Assembly (NCBI RefSeq): GCF_025499605.1
Contig: NZ_JAFMVC010000001.1
Coordinates: 248,001-312,000, forward strand
Reading direction: 5' to 3'
Source: Carboxylicivirga litoralis
GTDB lineage: Bacteria; Bacteroidota; Bacteroidia; Bacteroidales; Marinilabiliaceae
DNA length: 64,000 nt
Shown here: in pieces, positions 1-9,546 of the stretch
Layout: each line of letters starts with the position of its first letter
Position numbering within the stretch: the first letter of the stretch is position 1
Position numbers and translations under genes: made by a program
The notes under the pieces: generated by a model
Told to the model about the DNA's origin: nothing
Database searches by the model: none
The model's input: the letters and a program-made list of their open reading frames with translations, nothing else

Positions 1-1809
1 GTTTAATGCAAATTTCTCGTTGGCATGCTTTGCTTCCTTGGGGTTTTCTAAAACAATCACATTGCTTTTGGGGCCAAGCAGATTAATTATCTGAAACCAA
101 TAATCAAAATTGGTGTTTTCAGCTCGTTTATCCGAAACCAACACATAAAGGCACTCCTCTGTAATAAAGAACTGGTGCAACATTTTTTGGATATTTTGTC
201 CACCAAAATCCCATAAATGCGCTTGTATATTAACGTTAGCTTCTTCAGTATGAACAAACTCTTTACCACGGTTAACTACCACACCAATAGTAGAATCTAA
301 CTTGCCTGGTTTTACTTCATATTTGGGATCGAGTAATAAATTCGCAAAAGTAGTTTTACCGGCTCCTCCTTGCCCCAATATCATCAATTTTGACTCGAAA
401 AAAGGAGTTGATCCGGTTTTATCTATTTGTGAAAACCATTCCAATATAGCATCACTGCCTTGTTCTACTATATTTATTGGAGGACTGGTGATTGCATTAT
501 TAAACAAAGACACTCCACCCCACTTTCTTAAATTTTGCTGTTTATAGAGCCCTTTCTTTAACAACGGTACTAAACTATCCAATTCTTTGATTTGGTTCGA
601 ACTAAGATTTAAATTGACTAACTTTGATAACTCTGTCAAAGAACTTATATCACTAACTTTATTACTTTTAAGATCTAGGCTTGACAAATTAGTTAGATTT
701 TTAAGGGGTAAGATATCACTGATTTGGTTTGAACTAAGATCTAAACTTGTAAGATCTATCATCCTTTCTAAGAAACTAATATCACTAATCTTATTATCAC
801 TTAAACGTAAAGTTTTTAAACCAGTTAAGTCTCTCAAAAATTCAGCTTCATAAATTTTATTTTCATGAAGATCTAAACTTTTTAATCCTGACAAGTTCTT
901 TAAAAAAGTATAATCATTGATTCTGTTATTACCAAGATCTAGATTCTTCAAACAAGTTAGACTCTTCAAAAAGTTGTAATCACTAATCTGATTTTCTCTA
1001 ATTTCTAAAGTTGTCAGACTTGTCAACTTTTCCATAAAGCTAACATCACTAAATTGAACATAACTAAGACCTAAAGTATTCAATCCTGTTAGCTTTTCTA
1101 GAAAATGTATGTTACTAATTTGATTGTTTCTCAAATTCAAATTAGTAATATTAGTCAATTTTTCTAACCAACTAATATCATTGATATTATTATAGCGAAG
1201 ATCTAAGTTGGTTATTCCAGTTAAATTCTTTAAAAAGCTAATATCACTGATTCTACTAAAACTAAGGTCCAAATTAGTTAAACAGGATAGATCCGAAATA
1301 CAACTCACTTCCTTAAGCGGATTAGAACTAAGTTCAAGATTTGCTAATTTATCCAAATTCTTCAAGGGGCTAGTATCAGTGATTGTATTATCACCAAGTT
1401 GTAAGAATTCCAATCCCGTTAACTCTTCCAAGAAACTAATATCACAAATTTGATTCGCTCTAAGAGATAAAGCAATTATGGAAGGTATCCTTTTTAGGAC
1501 CGAAAAATCATTTAATGACCATTTTTCGAATACATCTCCACCAAAGGTAAAAGCCTTTAAATGTCTTAAGTGTTCGAATTTATCGGGTAGACCTGTTTTG
1601 TTAAACTTATTTTGTTTCCCTATATTTCTACTTAGATACCAACCTTGCATTCCAAAATCCCAATAGATCGAACAAAAATTTAGCTCTTCCAACCAATCCA
1701 ATTCAAAGAGTTCATCCGGAAAATCGGTTAAACCACAATTTCCTAAATCAAGTTTTCCAGTTCTTTCTTCTTTTTCTTTTTTAATTAGTTGTAAGGCTAG
1801 TTCACTCAT
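1..1809 (-). CDS. Leucine-rich-repeat Roc (Roco-family) GTPase, 3' part cut by window edge
   Basis: The frame is open from an ATG at 1809 to base 1, giving 603 residues with no stop, so the gene continues beyond the window. After an N-terminal region of about 100 residues come some 14 SDS22-like repeats of about 22 residues (roughly 105-425), each with the pattern TxLxxLxLxxNxIxDISFLxxL. A GTPase domain follows: P-loop GQGGAGKT at residues 479-486, and WDFGGQ at 533-538, the DxxGQ G3 motif typical of Roc domains. The place where the guanine-specificity [NT]KxD motif might lie reads VLENP (about 586-590), so that motif is either diverged or beyond the edge. In Roco proteins a COR dimerisation domain follows Roc; it would be outside this window. 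The function of bacterial Roco proteins is mostly unknown. The gene is AT-rich compared with hutI next to it, which may indicate transfer. Confidence 0.88.
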   Translation of the reverse strand, partial: MSELALQLIKKEKEERTGKLDLGNCGLTDFPDELFELDWLEELNFCSIYWDFGMQGWYLSRNIGKQNKFNKTGLPDKFEHLRHLKAFTFGGDVFEKWSLNDFSVLKRIPSIIALSLRANQICDISFLEELTGLEFLQLGDNTITDTSPLKNLDKLANLELSSNPLKEVSCISDLSCLTNLDLSFSRISDISFLKNLTGITNLDLRYNNINDISWLEKLTNITNLNLRNNQISNIHFLEKLTGLNTLGLSYVQFSDVSFMEKLTSLTTLEIRENQISDYNFLKSLTCLKNLDLGNNRINDYTFLKNLSGLKSLDLHENKIYEAEFLRDLTGLKTLRLSDNKISDISFLERMIDLTSLDLSSNQISDILPLKNLTNLSSLDLKSNKVSDISSLTELSKLVNLNLSSNQIKELDSLVPLLKKGLYKQQNLRKWGGVSLFNNAITSPPINIVEQGSDAILEWFSQIDKTGSTPFFESKLMILGQGGAGKTTFANLLLDPKYEVKPGKLDSTIGVVVNRGKEFVHTEEANVNIQAHLWDFGGQNIQKMLHQFFITEECLYVLVSDKRAENTNFDYWFQIINLLGPKSNVIVLENPKEAKHANEKFALN

Positions 1810-2626
1810 AATACTTGATAACTATTGAAATTAATGGCTTAATAATAAAATCAACTTCACAATTAAGCATACTAAAACATCTTATTATTTTAAACTAATA
1901 AATATATCCACTTCACTATATATCCAATATACCTTCTTAACATGCAGATACATATTAAACACCCACATGTATCTTCATCCATGTTCAGATACATTTAACT
2001 TTTAACTATTATTTACCGCCCCATTGAACTCTCACATTATCCCCGGTCAGGGAGGCGGTTTCATTTCCGATTAGTGGATACTAAAATAGGATTAAATTTT
2101 ATTTGCACATCATTATGTTGACAAACAAACACCAACTCTTGAGGAATGAAGGGATATTGGAGATAAAGGGGTGTAAGCCCGTGCTGTCGCACCAATCCCT
2201 TCGTGTGATAAAGATAATACACCACGCGAAAGGATTCGCGCGGTAGCATTGGGAGAAACACCTCATCCTCACCTTCTCCTCAAGGAGAAGGAAAAGAACA
2301 ATTCGAAGTTTTTAAGCACCTTTGAGGTTATTAAGAGCTGAAGGTGAGAAAACAGAAACCTGACAGGTTTGCATCCTTGCAATAACTATGAATCCCCCAT
2401 CGCCTTCGGCACTTCCCTCTCGTTTATACGTGACAAGCCAGGGGAAGATGATTAACAGCTTGCTAAATTTTATAAACTCTGTGCCTTTGCGGCTCTGTGT
2501 TTATTTATTGCGGTATGCACTGCCACTGACTCCGGACTTTAAAAAACCCAATTGATTAAAATCATAGACTTACTATTAACAATTATTCTACTTTTAAATC
2601 CGTAAAAATCAGCTAATACAATTCTG
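1810..2626. other. Long intergenic spacer (817 bp) with repeats, no supported gene
   Basis: No convincing coding region is seen. The left half is very AT-rich and is the probable promoter region of the leftward Roco gene. It has two similar 'aGATACAT' stretches near 1940-1995. The right half holds an inverted repeat CGCGAA/TTCGCG near 2223-2240, a CTTCTCCT/AGGAGAAG hairpin near 2272-2291, and a dispersed repeat at 2393-2446. The hutI promoter should lie within the last 100 bases, but no clear TAnnTTTG box is present there. Confidence 0.6.
2393..2446 (-). repeat. Dispersed palindromic repeat, copy 1
   Basis: Read on the minus strand this carries CTTCCCCTGG, then GGGAAGTGCCG and GGCGATGGGGG. 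The same blocks occur at 3964-4005 on the plus strand. This copy has about 20 extra bases between the two CTTCCC/GGGAAG arms. It lies between the Roco gene and hutI, outside any coding region. Confidence 0.6.
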
Positions 2627-3874
2627 ATGAAGCAACTATTAATCAAGAACATAAAAAAACTGGTTCAGACCGAAAAAGAGAACCAGCCATATATTGCCGG
2701 TGCTCAAATGGCCCAACTTCCATTCATTGATGATGCCTACTTATTAATTAAAGGCGCCTACATCAGTGCCTATGGTTCAATGAGCGATTTGGACGAAGCA
2801 GCATTGCCGGCAGATATTGAGGTCATTGACGCCACTGACCGCTTGGTATTACCGGCCTGGTGCGATTCGCACACGCATTTGGTGTATCCGAAAAGCCGCG
2901 ATGTGGAATATGTGGATAAAATCAAAGGCCTGAGCTACGAAGAGATTGCTGCCCGTGGAGGTGGTATTCTTAACTCGGCAAAGCTAATGGCTACAGCCAG
3001 CGAAGACCAGCTGTTTGAGGACGCCATGGTGCGTCTCGAGGAAATTATCAAATGGGGAACCGGTGCCGTTGAAATTAAGAGTGGATACGGTTTAACCACC
3101 GACAGCGAGCTAAAGATGCTACGCGTGATTAAACGCCTGAAAGAAGCCAGTCCGCTGACGATTAAATCCTCTTTCCTGGGTGCTCACTCCATTCCGATGG
3201 AATATCGCGGCCAGCAGGAGAAATATGTTGACCTGGTGATTAACGAGATGTTACCGGCTGTTGCCCAGGAAAAATTGGCCGACTACGTAGATGTATTCTG
3301 CGATGTGGGTTTCTTCACGGTTGAAGATACCGACCGTATATTAAATGCTGCTGCCAAACATGGCTTAACACCAAAGATACACGCTAACGAACTGGATTAC
3401 TCGGGAGGTATTCAGGTGGGTGTTAAGTACAACGCCCTGTCAGTCGATCACCTGGAATTTACTGGTGAAGAAGAGATGAAAGCACTGAAAGATTCGGGCA
3501 CGATGCCAACCATCTTGCCAGGAGCTGCCTTTTTCCTTAATATGGCTTATGCACCAGCTCGCCAAATGATGGAAGCCGGCCTGCCGGTGGCTTTAGCATC
3601 TGACTTTAACCCAGGCTCATCACCATCGGGTAATATGCAGTTAATTATGGCGATGGGTAGCGTTCTGTATCGCATGCTGCCTGAAGAGGTGATTCATGCC
3701 GTAACCAAAAATACAGCTTATGCCATGGGCGTAGACAAGGAGTTAGGTTCTATCTGTGTGGGTAAAAAAGCCAATGTGGTAATTACAAAACCGATTCCGG
3801 GCATTGAGTATTTGCCTTATGCATATGGCGAGAATAAGGTGGAATGTACCATCCTGAACGGATTGAAGATGTAA
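2627..3874 (+). CDS. hutI: Imidazolonepropionase
   Basis: Cytosolic amidohydrolase of histidine catabolism that hydrolyses 4-imidazolone-5-propionate to N-formimino-L-glutamate. The 415-residue length is normal for the family. The N-terminal metal-binding pair is H82 and H84 in CDSHTHLVYP, followed by the HutI-typical YEEIAARGGGI. Later motifs include KIHANELDYSGG and the catalytic/metal Asp at D326 in LASDFNPGS. The ATG at 2627 gives a full-length N-terminus. The next gene on the same strand is the formiminoglutamate-processing enzyme ftcD, 243 bp away, so the two act in consecutive steps. Histidase and urocanase are not in the window. The repeat between hutI and ftcD may mean they are only partly co-transcribed. 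Confidence 0.97.
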   Translation: MKQLLIKNIKKLVQTEKENQPYIAGAQMAQLPFIDDAYLLIKGAYISAYGSMSDLDEAALPADIEVIDATDRLVLPAWCDSHTHLVYPKSRDVEYVDKIKGLSYEEIAARGGGILNSAKLMATASEDQLFEDAMVRLEEIIKWGTGAVEIKSGYGLTTDSELKMLRVIKRLKEASPLTIKSSFLGAHSIPMEYRGQQEKYVDLVINEMLPAVAQEKLADYVDVFCDVGFFTVEDTDRILNAAAKHGLTPKIHANELDYSGGIQVGVKYNALSVDHLEFTGEEEMKALKDSGTMPTILPGAAFFLNMAYAPARQMMEAGLPVALASDFNPGSSPSGNMQLIMAMGSVLYRMLPEEVIHAVTKNTAYAMGVDKELGSICVGKKANVVITKPIPGIEYLPYAYGENKVECTILNGLKM

Positions 3875-3912
3875 GAAGAAGACATCAGATAAAATTGAGG
3901 CTATGAAACATT

Positions 3913-4008
3913 AAGCCCCCTCTCCCTTCGGGTTTCTCCCCACGGGGAGAATTATAACCATCCAAAATCTTCCCCTGGGGGAAGTGCCGTTAGGCGATGG
4001 GGGAAGCA
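3913..4008 (+). repeat. Dispersed palindromic repeat, copy 2
   Basis: Three short hairpins in a row: CTCCCTTCGGG, TTCTCCCC/GGGGAGAA, and CTTCCCC/GGGGGAAG. The last runs into GTGCCGTTAGGCGATGGGGG. It matches the block at 2393-2446 in reverse orientation and resembles the pair of repeats at 49157-49309. It sits between hutI and ftcD. Whether it stops or processes the transcript cannot be told from sequence. Confidence 0.6.
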
Positions 4009-4117
4009 GAATAATAATAAAAAGACGCAAGACATAAGAGTATTTACAATTGTCAATCATCTTTTGTCTTAGGTCTTTCATCCATATAAAGTAAACAAAT
4101 CGACAAAAACATATACT

Positions 4118-5806
4118 ATGCAACAACTAATAGAATGCGTTCCTAATTTTTCTGAGGGATGCGACATGACAATCATCGATAAGATTACCGATGAGATAAA
4201 GAAAATAGACGGTGTTAAACTGATTGATGTTGACCCGGGCAAAGCAACTAACCGTACGGTAGTAACTATTGTAGGAACACCTAACGAAGTGTGCGAAGCT
4301 GCTTTTCAGGCGGTTAAGAAAGCGCAGGAATTAATCGATATGCGCTCTCACAAAGGTGCTCACCCTCGCTTTGGAGCCACTGATGTGTGCCCGTTGGTGC
4401 CGGTGGCTAACATCACCATGGAAGAGACGGTTGAGTATGCTCACAAATTAGCCGAGCGCATTGGTACAGAATTAAACATTCCAATCTATTGCTACGAGTT
4501 TGCGGCTAAAGAAGAGAAACGTAAAAACCTGGCAACTTGCCGCGAAGGTGAGTACGAAGCCATTCCTAAGCGTATTGGCACAGCTGAGTGGAAGCCTGAT
4601 TTCGGTCCTGCTGAATGGAACGAGAGTGTAGCCAAGTCGGGTGTTACTGCCGTAGGCGCCCGTAACTTCCTGATTGCTTATAATGTGAACCTGAACACCA
4701 CTTCAACTCGTCGTGCTAACGCCATTGCATTCGACGTGCGCGAGCGTGGTCGTGTTAAGCGCGAAGGCAACCCGGTAACCGGTAAAATCGTGAAAGACGA
4801 GAACGGTAATCCGGTGAACATCCCGGGTATGTTGAAGTCGGTAAAAGGTATTGGCTGGTACATTGAAGAATATGGTGTGGCTCAGATTTCGATGAACCTG
4901 ACTGACATTACCGTAACATCATTGCACAAAGCTTACGAAGCGGTTTATGAACGTGCCAATGCGCGTGGTATCCGCGTGACCGGTTCTGAGATGGTGGGTG
5001 TTGTACCCTTGCAAGCCATGTTAGATGCCGGTAAATACTTCCTACGCAAGCAGGAACGTTCAACTGGCATCCCTGAGCGTGAAATCATAAAGATTGCAGT
5101 TAAGTCGATGGGCTTGGATGAGTTATATCCATTCGACCCGGATAAGAAGATTATTGAGTACATCCTAAAAGACGATAAGAAGCAGCTAATTGATATGAAC
5201 CTGACTGAGTTTGCTGATGAGACAGCATCAGAGTCGCCGGCTCCTGGAGGAGGTTCTATCTCAGCTTATGTTGGTTCACTGGGTGCTGCCCTGGGTACTA
5301 TGGTAGCTAACCTGTCAGCTCATAAGCGTGGCTGGGACGAGCGTTGGGAAGAGTTCAGCGACTGGGCTGAAAAAGGCATGGCTGTTGAAAAAGAATTATT
5401 GGCTTTGGTTGATGAAGATACCAACGCTTTCAACAAAATTATGGATGCTTTTGGTCTACCTAAGGGAACCGACGCCGAAAAAGCAGCTCGCAAAAAGGCG
5501 ATTGATGATGCAACCAAATACGCTATCCAGGTACCTTTCCGTGTGATGGAAGTGGCTTTCAAAGGTTTTGAAGTGATTCGTGCCATGGCTGAGGTGGGTA
5601 ACCCTAACTCGGTAACCGATGCAGGTGTAGGTGCTTTATGTGCCCGCTCTGCCGTGATGGGTGCTTACCTGAATGTGAAAATCAACGCGGCTGGTCTTGA
5701 TGATAAAGCTTACGTTGAGAAAGTATTAGCTGATGGTAAAGTGATTGAAGACAAAGCCATCCAGGAAGAAAAAGAGATATTGGAGATTGTAAATGGCAAG
5801 ATTTAA
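4118..5806 (+). CDS. ftcD: Bifunctional glutamate formiminotransferase / formiminotetrahydrofolate cyclodeaminase
   Basis: Transfers the formimino group of formiminoglutamate to tetrahydrofolate, releasing glutamate, then deaminates the product to 5,10-methenyl-THF. The 562-residue protein is the fused form known from vertebrates and many Bacteroidota. The transferase part is about residues 1-330, starting with IECVPNFSEG; the catalytic-base His of the family is H82 in KGAHPRFGATDVCP. The cyclodeaminase part is about 355-562 and contains ETASESPAPGGGSISAYVGSLG and SVTDAGVGALCAR. The ATG at 4118 starts right at the conserved N-terminus. It follows hutI, and a strong terminator at 5861 closes the unit. 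Confidence 0.96.
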   Translation: MQQLIECVPNFSEGCDMTIIDKITDEIKKIDGVKLIDVDPGKATNRTVVTIVGTPNEVCEAAFQAVKKAQELIDMRSHKGAHPRFGATDVCPLVPVANITMEETVEYAHKLAERIGTELNIPIYCYEFAAKEEKRKNLATCREGEYEAIPKRIGTAEWKPDFGPAEWNESVAKSGVTAVGARNFLIAYNVNLNTTSTRRANAIAFDVRERGRVKREGNPVTGKIVKDENGNPVNIPGMLKSVKGIGWYIEEYGVAQISMNLTDITVTSLHKAYEAVYERANARGIRVTGSEMVGVVPLQAMLDAGKYFLRKQERSTGIPEREIIKIAVKSMGLDELYPFDPDKKIIEYILKDDKKQLIDMNLTEFADETASESPAPGGGSISAYVGSLGAALGTMVANLSAHKRGWDERWEEFSDWAEKGMAVEKELLALVDEDTNAFNKIMDAFGLPKGTDAEKAARKKAIDDATKYAIQVPFRVMEVAFKGFEVIRAMAEVGNPNSVTDAGVGALCARSAVMGAYLNVKINAAGLDDKAYVEKVLADGKVIEDKAIQEEKEILEIVNGKI

Positions 5807-5860
5807 AAAGCTTCCAGCTGTTGGCTAATTGCTAATAGCGATTTACATGATGTAAGATAT

Positions 5861-5892
5861 AAACGGCTGCCCCTGGGGTGGCCGTTTTTTTT
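5861..5892 (+). terminator. Intrinsic terminator after ftcD
   Basis: AAACGGCTGCC pairs with GGTGGCCGTTT (two G-U pairs) and is followed by an eight-base T run. It belongs to a family of near-identical terminators in this window (see 8812, 20701, 23985, 25542). Confidence 0.9.
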
Positions 5893-5972
5893 GACGAACC
5901 CAATATTTAACACCACGAATGAAACCTTTCATATGACTAAAGGGTATAAATCATACACCCAAACACGTTAAT

Positions 5973-8777
5973 ATGAAATTCTATCGCCTCACAAACCTTA
6001 CTACACTAAGGCTATGGCTCTTACTACTATCATTTGGACTCGCAGCCAGTTCGAGTGTTTTTGCTCAAGACAGTAAATGCAACGATTGCTTTTCAACGGA
6101 AGTCAATAGCATCATTGAAGATGGTAATTGTATTACAATTGAACTGCAAGTAGATGCATCCGAATGTGCACAAGCCTTATCACACTTTACGGTCGAAATA
6201 CCATGTGGCACGGTTACTGAAGCCAGCAATTCAATGGGCTGGCCAATGGAGTTGAACAGCACCGACCCAACAACCAATATTTATGGTCTGAAGGTTGACG
6301 AAACTGAAGGCTTTGGTGAAGATGGTGTGGCTGCTTCATTCACGGTCAACTATACTGTTTGCACGGATGATGCCCAGTGCCTGGACCAATTGCTATATGA
6401 CAACTTTACGCTTGGCTATAAAGCAGGTGAATGTGTTTTCACCGATGAACTTAAATTAAAAGACAATCAACTGGAAGCCTCCATAAATCCAACGCACATC
6501 ATGTGCTATGGCAATACTGGAAGCATTGATGTGACGGTAACAAATGGCACAGAACCAATTACTTTTCAATGGAACAATGGCGCTACCAGTGAAGATATTG
6601 ACAATCTGCAGGCGGGAAGCTATTCGGTTGTCATCACTGATGCCAGTGGCGAATCATTAACGCTGGAGACTGTTATCACAGAGCCTGAAGCAATTAAAGT
6701 GAATGCCTCTGTCACACATGCCAATTGTGGTCAATCAGACGGTAATATACACTTAGAAATTTCAGGTGGAACAAGCCCCTATGAAATATCCTGGAGCTCG
6801 GGTGACACTGGTGCTTCCATCAACAACATATCGGGCGGCACATATTATGCAACGATTACCGATGCTTTAGGCTGCTCACAATCATTTAAATATACAGTGA
6901 TTGACCAAACTGACTTACAAGCCAGCATAAACACCAACACCATTGAATGTCATCAGGAAGGTAACGGAACGCTTACTGTTGTTGCCAGTGGAGGAACTGA
7001 GCCATATACTTACTTATGGAGTAATGGTGAAACAACTGAAACAGCTTCTAACCTTACCAGTGGTAACCATAAAGTAACCGTTACCGATGCTAATGGTTGC
7101 TCCATAACAAAAACCGGCTATGTGGTATTGGAGAAGCTTAGCGTTAACCATTCAATTGTAGAACCAACGTGTAATGGTGACGCCAGTGGCTCGGCAACAA
7201 TAACCATTACAGATGGCACAGAACCTTACGACATCGTCTGGAACAACGGAGAAACCTCTTCAACTATTACTGACTTAACGGGTGGCTGGTATTGGGCCGA
7301 TATTACCGATGCCAATGGATGTACTACCCGTGAATATGTAAAAGTAAGTGAACCCAACGCCATCAGCATTAATGCATCTGTTAAGCGAGCCTCATGCCAG
7401 GAGAATGATTCTTCAATCATCGTTTCTATTGAAGCAACTGGAGGAACGCCACCTTACGACATCTATTACAAGGACCAGCTTACCAATGGTGAAATCAATA
7501 TTGATAAAGAGGGCTATTATGAATTTACAGCAACAGATGCCAATGGTTGTAGTATTACCGAAAGCATCTATATCACAAGACCTGAAGCAGCATTAGACTT
7601 TAGCGTATTTGTTAAACAACCCGATTGTCAAAGCACTTTAGGCTCAGCTGAGATAAACATCAATGATGGAACGGCACCTTACAACATTATATGGCCCGAT
7701 GGCAACAATGGCTTATCTCGTTATGATCTTACAGCTGGTGAATACCTTATAACTATTGAAGATGCTAACGGATGTTCAGCATCACAAACTATCGTGATTA
7801 GTGAAGCGACAATCCCTTCAGTATCATTAAGTGTTCCTAATGCGGTCATTTGCGGAAGTGTTGATAATATCATGAATGCTAATGTGGAAAATGCCGAACT
7901 GTTTTCCTGGACCATAACTAATGCCGACGACACATGGTTTATTCAGGATGAACAACCAACTCAATTGCTTTACACTGCAGGCATTGGCGCTGCAACCATC
8001 ACCCTCGAGGTAACCAGTATTGACGGTTGTACCGCCAGCGATTCAGTCACTCTTTCGTGTGATAACTCTGAAGACGACATAGATGGCACGGACGATGTTA
8101 ATAATAACGACTCTACTCCTACAGAAGAATGCGAAAATACTTGCTTTGATATTATCCCGGTTGACTGGTACCAGACCTATGACGGGTGTTATACCTATCA
8201 CGCAAGAGTAAGCACTGATGGCAGTTGTCGTCACGAGCTTTCGCACCTGACAGTAGAAGTATTGAATGGTTCTGTAAGCATTGTGGAGAATTCAAACAAC
8301 TGGAAAACGGAGCTCAACAACACCGACCCTACTTCAGGCTTATATGGTTTTAAAGTGGATGATATATCCAACTTTGGAAAAGAAAACGATGCCTTCGACC
8401 TTAGCTATAATGTTTGCTTTAACAACACCGAAGCTCAGACAGAATTTGTGGTAGCCTACAAGGCAGCTACATGTATTATGCTGGATACATTAACATTTGA
8501 AAAGCCGCAAACAGAACCAACTGTCAAGAGTTATCCAAATCCGTTTGTTGACCAAACAACCATTGAATTTACGGCTGAGACGGATGGCAATGCGCTTGTT
8601 AATATCTACAGCATTAATGGTGAGCTCGTGAAAATTCTTTATAGCGGACCAGTTGAAGCTGGCACAACTTATTCTTTTGACTTTACAAGCCAAAGCAGTG
8701 GCAGCACTATATACTTCTATCGCATTATCTGCGGTGAACAATCAATGCAAGGAAAGATAATACAGACAAAAAGGTAG
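5973..8777 (+). CDS. T9SS-exported SprB-repeat surface protein
   Basis: 934 residues. Residues 1-31 are a Sec signal peptide ending SSVFAQ. Residues about 33-155 are a Cys-containing domain with ALSHFTVEIPCGTV and DPTTNIYGLKVD. About 165-610 are six SprB-type repeats, each with GGTxPYxxxWSNG, an LxxGxYxVTVTDANGC core and a trailing beta strand. A PKD/Ig-like segment (about 610-700) and an acidic Asp/Asn/Glu-rich linker follow. Residues about 727-850 contain a second copy of the N-terminal domain (ELSHLTVEVLNGSV, DPTSGLYGFKVDD). The last about 80 residues, starting SYPNPFVDQTTIEF, are a type A T9SS sorting domain, which is cleaved and anchored at the cell surface in this secretion system. SprB repeats occur in gliding and adhesion proteins, so a surface adhesin role is likely; the ligand is unknown. 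Confidence 0.9.
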   Translation: MKFYRLTNLTTLRLWLLLLSFGLAASSSVFAQDSKCNDCFSTEVNSIIEDGNCITIELQVDASECAQALSHFTVEIPCGTVTEASNSMGWPMELNSTDPTTNIYGLKVDETEGFGEDGVAASFTVNYTVCTDDAQCLDQLLYDNFTLGYKAGECVFTDELKLKDNQLEASINPTHIMCYGNTGSIDVTVTNGTEPITFQWNNGATSEDIDNLQAGSYSVVITDASGESLTLETVITEPEAIKVNASVTHANCGQSDGNIHLEISGGTSPYEISWSSGDTGASINNISGGTYYATITDALGCSQSFKYTVIDQTDLQASINTNTIECHQEGNGTLTVVASGGTEPYTYLWSNGETTETASNLTSGNHKVTVTDANGCSITKTGYVVLEKLSVNHSIVEPTCNGDASGSATITITDGTEPYDIVWNNGETSSTITDLTGGWYWADITDANGCTTREYVKVSEPNAISINASVKRASCQENDSSIIVSIEATGGTPPYDIYYKDQLTNGEINIDKEGYYEFTATDANGCSITESIYITRPEAALDFSVFVKQPDCQSTLGSAEININDGTAPYNIIWPDGNNGLSRYDLTAGEYLITIEDANGCSASQTIVISEATIPSVSLSVPNAVICGSVDNIMNANVENAELFSWTITNADDTWFIQDEQPTQLLYTAGIGAATITLEVTSIDGCTASDSVTLSCDNSEDDIDGTDDVNNNDSTPTEECENTCFDIIPVDWYQTYDGCYTYHARVSTDGSCRHELSHLTVEVLNGSVSIVENSNNWKTELNNTDPTSGLYGFKVDDISNFGKENDAFDLSYNVCFNNTEAQTEFVVAYKAATCIMLDTLTFEKPQTEPTVKSYPNPFVDQTTIEFTAETDGNALVNIYSINGELVKILYSGPVEAGTTYSFDFTSQSSGSTIYFYRIICGEQSMQGKIIQTKR

Positions 8778-8811
8778 ACCATTAATAATAGGACAATTTT
8801 GGTTATACGAA

Positions 8812-8848
8812 GTAGCGGCTACTGAGAATTCAGTAGCCGTTTCTTTTT
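8812..8848 (+). terminator. Intrinsic terminator after the SprB-repeat gene
   Basis: CGGCTACTGA and TCAGTAGCCG form a perfect 10-bp stem with a 4-base loop, followed by a T-rich tract. It is of the same CGGCT/AGCCG family as the terminator after ftcD. Confidence 0.9.
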
Positions 8849-8909
8849 GATTAAAATATCATAATTGCCACAGCACCTTGAAGATGTTTAAGAAGTTAAT
8901 TCCTCCCCC

Positions 8910-9368
8910 TTAATTCAATCGCTCTAAACCCAAAGCATTCGACATCTTCTCAAGCTCAACTTCATCAAGCTTCGTCACCTGCTTTAATGGCATTAACTTC
9001 TGCCCATTTCCATCAAAGAGACAAATCAGGTGTTGCTTCTGCTCAATATCCAAAGCACGATTACTTCGGCTATAAGTGCGATACACCTTGTTAGAATGAT
9101 AAACGCCAACTTTCATATCCGGTTTAACAGTTATCCACTGTCCGGTTTTAATAATTCCAAATAGCTTATCGCCATTACGCACTTGTTTATGCTCATAATC
9201 GATGGTTGTAATTGGTTTGGTAAAAGCTACAAATGCACCAATCACAACCACCACAATACCAGCAAAACCCGACATAACTGTTAAAAACAAGCCAGCACCA
9301 AAAATAACCAGTCCACTAAAAGAGCCAACCGGGCCAAAGGTTTTACCCAACGAATTAATTTCTTTCAT
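8910..9368 (-). CDS. Small membrane protein of unknown function
   Basis: 152 residues, not recognised as a named family. Two hydrophobic segments lie at about 16-33 and 35-50 (GLVIFGAGLFLTVMSG, GIVVVVIGAFVAF), joined by a very short turn, so the protein is probably an inner-membrane hairpin. A soluble C-terminal part of about 100 residues has alternating beta-like strands (TTIDYEHKQVRN, GQWITVKPDMKVGVYHSN), reminiscent of small PH-like or membrane-anchored regulatory domains, but this is only an impression of shape. The ATG at 9368 precedes a soluble MKEINSLGKTFGPVG leader. It is transcribed alone, convergent with the SprB-repeat gene and divergent from the hexosaminidase gene. Confidence 0.7.
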   Translation of the reverse strand: MKEINSLGKTFGPVGSFSGLVIFGAGLFLTVMSGFAGIVVVVIGAFVAFTKPITTIDYEHKQVRNGDKLFGIIKTGQWITVKPDMKVGVYHSNKVYRTYSRSNRALDIEQKQHLICLFDGNGQKLMPLKQVTKLDEVELEKMSNALGLERLN

Positions 9369-9546
9369 AGAATGTGTAACTATTGTTAAACGAAGATAAT
9401 GAATGGCAACGACATAAACACTAACGAAGCATACCTGCTGCTTTTTGGTACATCCATCCTAGTATCTGAACATTTTTCACCTATCAGCACATTCTCTCTT
9501 TCGTAACCTAATCATATCTTTACGAAACACTTCAAATACACAAAAT

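Noticed and set aside
105-1500. CRISPR-like tandem repeat in the first 1.5 kb
   Set aside because: The 66-bp periodicity is in frame and encodes leucine-rich repeats; there are no unique spacers.
2061-2261. Minus-strand open frame of 66 residues in the Roco-hutI spacer
   Set aside because: Crosses an inverted repeat, has low coding quality and no homology that I recognise.
3911-4126. Minus-strand open frame overlapping the repeat and the ftcD start
   Set aside because: It is the translation of the dispersed repeat and runs into ftcD.
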